DNA of 64,000 nucleotides from Cryptomeria japonica (Eukaryota; Streptophyta; Pinopsida; Cupressales; Cupressaceae). The position numbers and the translations under genes are program-made. Of the stretch, positions 59,432 to 64,000 are shown one piece after another (the stretch's first letter is position 1; every line of letters starts with the position of its first letter). The DNA lies in the NCBI RefSeq assembly GCF_030272615.1, contig NC_081415.1:596877335-596941334 (forward strand). Direction: 5' to 3'. The notes beneath the pieces are model-generated. The model searched no databases. It was not told the origin of the DNA and saw only the letters and a program-made list of their open reading frames with translations.

Positions 59432-60700
59432 ACAAGGATGTTCTACTAGTTGACTAGGATGCATGTGACAAGTGGTGTGCAATATTTTTGGAATTTCACT
59501 GAGGAAGGGCATGGAAAAGGACAGTATGATGGTGTGGGAGCATGTGTGAAAAGAGCTCTTACCATAGAGGAATTGAAGTACAAAGGTGGTGCAATATTAA
59601 TAAATGCATAAACAATTATGTAATGGTGTAACTCTATGATGGGACCAGGTAATGCAGGTAAATCTATGGTTTCTAGATATTTTTGGTTAATATGTGAATC
59701 TAACATTAAAAAATATCTAGATTGTTGTACACTTACAAGATCAAGTGACATGCATTCATTTAGAAGTTCAAATGCAACATCACTAGTTATTTATACTAGA
59801 CAAATTGCATGCTTTTTCTCTTTGTGAATGCATTTTGTGTGGGATGAATGTGAATCAAAAGAGTGGGTTGACCAATGGTCTTGTAGACCTTTGCAAACCC
59901 TAGATACATATCAACTTCCTAGAGCACTACAAATGAACTAGATTGAAGCATCATTGGATTTTGATCATGTATCAAACATAGTTGAACTAGGTAAAGGGTT
60001 GCAATTTGTAACTTGGGTAAAATCAATTTTAAGTTCAATTTATTAGTATTAACTTATACTGATTATGGTATTAATTTATATCGTTCTATTAAATGCAGGT
60101 CATGTATATGCAATTATTGCGGATGAGAACAATGAAGAAGGAACAAATTACTTTTTGTGTCATTGTATTGAGGCCAAAAAGAAATTGAATTCTACAGTGG
60201 TTGATGGAGAGGGTATTGAGTACCCAATAAGATCTGTTGTTGTGATAGGGACATGGCTTAAAAGGTACCATTTTTGTGTCCAGTTGTGTTGAGACCTCTT
60301 AAACTCATTTATTTATCAGTCGTTGTATTGATTTTGGCATTAACTTATCCTTCTATAAAATGCAGGTACCCTATCAAAAATTCTAATGCCTGGTTGTTTG
60401 AGGAATTTGAGACACATAGACATATTCTTCATTACTCAAACCTTCTTGTTGCAACAAATATTCATTTGATTAAATATCGTAGTAGACCTCTTAACAAGGA
60501 TTTGTGGAAAGTTCATGAATCTGACCACGAGGCAATACTTGAGACACTAAGGGTTAGAGTTGATCCAAAAGGTTCACTTGATTGATTTTGGGCCATCTAG
60601 AAGAACAATTCTACAATATGGTGGAATAATTTTGATAATTTTGTATATATCTTTTGTGAATTGTTGTAACTTCACTTTTTTGGATGTGCTCTACATGCAT

Positions 60701-60975
60701 ATGAGTTGTAATATGCATATGAACTGTAATGTGCATATGTAGATGCCAAATTTTGTAAATAAAAACATCAATGAGTTGTAATGTGCATATCTAGATGCTA
60801 AATTTTGTATAAAAAAACAATGAGTTGTAATGTGCATATCTAGATGCTAAATTTTTTCTTATTATAAAAAAATAAGAGCGAGTTGTAATTTGCATATTTA
60901 GATGCAAAATTTTGTATATATAAATAGTAATGAGCTTGATCATTTATATTAGATGCCAAATTTTATATATAAAAG
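60701..60975 (+). repeat. Degenerate tandem repeat of 50-58 bp
   Basis: Five or so copies of ATGAGTTGTAATGTGCATAT followed by AGATGC.AAATTTTGTA start near 60701, 60770, 60820, 60878 and 60930, just after the stop of the transposase-like gene. They are A/T-rich and non-coding. Confidence 0.75.
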
Positions 60976-61369
60976 TACCCATGGGGCTGATTTGCAAATT
61001 TTGAGAGCCCAAATTTGTACCATTTGATTATAAATACATTTGTAATAAATTTGTACCATCTGATTATAAATACATTTGAAGGATTTTTTTATGTATTGAA
61101 GGATATTCAATAAGAAACTTATCATTTGCTGCACTTTTCTTGTGATTCTCACATGTAATTGCCTGATCATAGGCTTAAATCTTGTTTATTCCTCTTTCAT
61201 TTGGCTGGAAAACTAATTGGGAATGATTCACTAATGAGTTATCTTCCATTTGAAATTTGTTTCACTTGATTTGGTTGTATATTGAGGAAGTTCTAATAAT
61301 TTTTGTCAAAACTGTTATAACCCTGTCCTAGGGTAAACAATGGACAAGAAACTGTAATAAATTTTATAT
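60976..61369. other. No gene seen
   Basis: AT-rich sequence containing a short duplication of AATTTGTACCAT(C/T)TGATTATA near 61013 and 61050. Nothing else was recognised. Confidence 0.45.
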
Positions 61370-63400
61370 TTATGGTCTAATAAGCCCACCAATGGGGACA
61401 ACATGACCCTGTAGGTTTGAATGACTCTTCCATAAGTGCCATGGTCTCCGAGTTACGTGATGTCAAAGTTTGACCTTTTTTCCACTTTGAGCGCTCAAGC
61501 AAAAGCATCACTATGAGGTGGATCAGAATGATCAGACGTCTTAGGGAGCAAGACAAGAGCACACCTAGTGTAAAATCAGCCACCTGGACGCGCTTGCGCT
61601 GACAGTTCGTTCCCATGACGAGCAAAATGAAAGATGCACTATTATGCCACCTTTCACTAACGATTTTTGATAGTTTTTGATGCGACATAAAAAATATCAC
61701 CACAAGAAAATGGAATCAAGTTGTCCAAAACTGAGAGAGACTTTTTTAGGAAGAAATAACACAACCTCGTAGGTTCAAACAACTCATCCATAAGTGCCAC
61801 GGTCTCTGAGTTAGGTGATGTCAAAGTTTGACCTTTTCTTCCCACTTTGAGCGCTCAAGGAAAAGTGTTGCTACAGGGTGGCTCAAAACAATCAAACATC
61901 TTGGAGAGTGAGACAAGGGCACAGATAGCGTAAATCTGGCCACCGAGAGGCACTCGCACTAATGGTTCGTTCCCACGATGAGTAGAATGAAAGATGCACT
62001 ATTCTGCCACCTTTTTCACTGACGATTTTTTATGCGTCAGAAAAAATATCACCACAAGAGAACAAAATCAAGGGAGAATTTTTTAGGTAGCGACAACATG
62101 ACCCCGTAGGTTCAAATGGCTCATCCATAAGTGCCATGGTCTTCGAGTTACGTGACATCAAAGTTTGACCGTTTTTCCACTTTGAACGCTCAAGGGAAAG
62201 CGTCGCTATGAGGTGGCTCGGAATGATCGGACATTTTGGGGAGCAAGAAAAGGGCACACCTAGCGTAAAAATGACCACCTAGATGCTCTCGCATTGACGG
62301 TTTGTTCCCATGATGAGCATAATGAAAGATGCACTATTTTGCCACCTCTCATAGACTGTTTTTGATGCGATAGAAAAAATCTTACCACAAGAAAACGAAA
62401 TCGAGTTGTTCGAAATCGAGAGAGGATTTTTTAGGCAGCGAAAACATGACCCCATAGGTTCAAATGACTCATCCATAAGTGCCACGGTCTTTGAGTTATG
62501 CAATGTTAAAGTTTGACAATTTTTTCCACTTCGAGCACTCAAGGGAAAGCGTCGCTATGAGGTGGCTCAGAAAGATCAGACGTCTTGGAGAGCGAGATAA
62601 GGGTACACCTAGCGTAAAACTGACCACCGGGACATGCTCGCTCTGACGGTTCTTTCCCACAACGAGCATAATGAAAGATGCACTATTTTGCCACCTCTCA
62701 TTGATAGGTTTTGACAGTTTTTTATGGGACAGAAAAAATCTCACCACAAGAAAATGGAATCGAGTTGTCTGAAACTGAGAGAGGATTTTTTAGGTAGTGA
62801 AAAAAAGACCCTGTAGGTTTGAATGAATCATCCATAAGTGCTACAGTCTCCGAGTTACATGACATCAAAGTTTGACCATTTTTTCCACTTTGAGCACTCA
62901 AGGGAAAGCGTCGCTACGAGGTGGCTCAGAACGATTGAATGTATTGGGGAGAAAGACAAGGGCACAGTTCATTCCCATGACCAGAAAAATGAAAGATGCA
63001 CTATTTTGCCACCTCTCACTGACGGTTTTTGACAGTTTTTGATGCGACAGAAAAAATATCACCACAAGAAAATAGAATCGAGTTGTCTGAAACCAAGAGA
63101 GGACTTTTTAGGCAGAAAAAACATGACCTCGTAGGTTCAAATGGCTTGTCCATAAGTTCCATGGTCTCCAAGTTACACGACGTCAAAGTTTGACCATTTT
63201 TTCCACTTTGAGCACTCAAGGGAAAGCATCACTACTAGGTGGCTCGGAACGATCAGACATCTTGGGGAGAGAGACAAGGGACCACCTAGCGTAAATGCGG
63301 CCACCCAGATGTGCTCTCACTGACAGTTCATTCCCACGATGAGCAAAATGAAGGATGCACTATTTTGCCACCTCTCACTAACGGTTTTTGATGAAAGAAG
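61370..63400 (+). repeat. Satellite array, about six copies of a ~345-bp unit
   Basis: The marker TCAAAGTTTGACC recurs at 61464, 61822, 62159, 62507 (mutated), 62866 and 63184, spacings 358, 337, 348, 359 and 318 bp. Each unit also has CCACTTTGAGC.CTCAAG, GATGCACTATT.TGCCACCT and ATATCACCACAAGA. The minus strand keeps similar open segments in every copy (SERW.NSASFI, TLGV.LS.S, HLIATLSLERSKWK), but unit lengths are not multiples of three and stops divide them. It is therefore called a satellite. Copies differ by roughly a tenth of positions by eye. Confidence 0.85.
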
Positions 63401-64000
63401 AAATAATTGGTTTGATTTGAAGTTAAAAAGATTGCTTCAACTCTTCTTTTTATAGGCGTTTTGGATGAATAGGTGTGTCTCTTACCCTAAGGCCGACTTG
63501 TTATGGAATAAAATTTAAATAAAAACCTTACCTAAACTGACTCATCCTTAGATAAATTTCAGATCTACTTTGGGCACTCAAATCTTATCTTAATTGATTC
63601 TTGAAATGATGAACTTTGCTCCATAATATCAACTCCCAAAGTAATCTTGTTTTCTCTCAACTCATGAAGTAATAAAACTTCTCTCTCCTTGTTCAATACA
63701 TGAAAACTTCGCTCTGAAGCGTGAGTTTATGAAATAATAACTTCACTCCAACCTCTTCATGCATGAAGTTCGCTTCTTATCTCAAATAAATGAAGTAATA
63801 ACATCGCTTTAAATCATGATATGTGAAGTAGCAATTTTACTTTAAACTTTAAACTCATGAAGTTGTCATTTCGCTCTTAATTGTTTGAACTCGAAGTTTG
63901 TTCATATCACCTCGAAGTTGAAGTTTGCTCTTATCATCTCAAAGTTGAAGTTCTCTCATTATTCTTTGAATATGAAGTTAAAACCTTGCTTACTCCCTTC
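63401..64000. repeat. Degenerate short repeats around ATGAAGT and AACTTCGCTC
   Basis: From about 63610 to the window end, words such as TCATGAAGTAATAA and CTTCGCTC recur every 40-50 bases with loose spacing (63664, 63706, 63765, 63790, 63857, 63915). No gene was seen. The array may continue past the window. Confidence 0.5.

Larger units (their letters stand above)
56563..60585 (+). pseudogene. Transposase-like gene of an unassigned DNA transposon family
   Basis: The start chosen is ATG 56563 (MGKNKRGTNEQREVAKERQR). Residues 40-110 are Asn/His-rich degenerate repeats (MMNAPN..QHTP). The frame shifts near 57090 and continues to 57791 with FLGRLPRKDKVVVDALRMLI and KISQIFFEMTKPFYVKINRA followed by a CCC-x-H cluster. 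A CPTCG motif lies near 57892. FVIDFAKNYTLKPQNEAQS and IWSDNCTAQFKN (58185-58485) look like the first two Asp motifs of an RNase-H-fold transposase, and GHGKGQYDGVGACVKRAL (near 59507) is the next conserved block. Probable GT-AG introns end at TTTTGCAG (57775), AAATGCAG (60098) and AAATGCAG (60365). A solo LTR at 58492-59431, frame shifts and stops disable it. Related uncharacterised proteins with the same motif order exist in invertebrates; a Sola-like or other DDD superfamily is possible but not established. Confidence 0.55.

Noticed and set aside
59079-59435. Minus-strand frames with a repeated 19-residue unit (NLAILWHRQDIIPAKHYT)
   Set aside because: They are the 57-bp tandem repeat inside the solo LTR, open only because 57 is a multiple of three.
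61370-63400. CRISPR-like array
   Set aside because: Units are ~345 bp without short repeat-spacer alternation, and the genome is a plant; it is a satellite.

Overview
The window looks like nuclear DNA of a seed plant, most likely a gymnosperm such as a conifer. It is AT-rich, its two clear host genes have GT-AG introns, and nearly everything else is LTR retrotransposon, LINE, DNA-transposon or satellite sequence in various stages of decay. The species cannot be named from the sequence alone. No tRNA, rRNA, CRISPR array or prokaryotic gene was seen.

Layout. 0.5-0.9 kb holds a decayed RNase H domain. 5.4-5.9 kb is the start of a Ty3/gypsy-type LTR on the minus strand. 6.2-11.9 kb is the 5' half of a plus-strand gypsy element (LTR, primer-binding site, long leader, gag, protease) that ends before any reverse transcriptase. 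12.17-19.84 kb and 21.89-30.83 kb are two related copia-type (Sirevirus-like) elements. Each has LTRs, an initiator-Met-type primer site, a gag with zinc knuckles and a polypurine tract. Where protease, integrase and reverse transcriptase should be, each has instead one very long ORF of unknown function. Between and after them lie minus-strand coding remnants of other elements (19.9-21.9 and 30.9-31.9 kb). A solo LTR of the same broad type lies at 33.5-34.5 kb.

The host genes are two intact members of the cinnamyl alcohol dehydrogenase (CAD) family, at 36.2-38.8 kb on the plus strand and 41.6-43.9 kb on the minus strand. They are arranged tail to tail, both encode 354 residues, and all five exon lengths match (83, 114, 228, 440 and 200 nt), so they are an inverted duplicate pair. 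Both keep the catalytic and structural zinc ligands and the NADP(H)-binding loop. They differ at a residue known to shape the CAD substrate pocket.

46.93-53.18 kb is a full-length but mutated L1-type LINE on the minus strand with perfect target-site duplications. 55.28-56.04 kb is a very long CT microsatellite. 56.06-56.18 kb carries three 49-bp-spaced palindromes centred on CCCGTACGGG, and a matching inverted set sits at 45.75-45.87 kb. 56.56-60.59 kb holds a large transposase-like gene with a probable DDD/RNase-H-type core. It is interrupted by a solo LTR and by frame defects. 61.37-63.40 kb is a tandem satellite with a unit of about 345 bp, and the window ends in short degenerate repeats.

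The most interesting material is the non-autonomous copia family with its uncharacterised ORF2, the unassigned DNA-transposon gene with its palindromic arrays, and the CAD pair.
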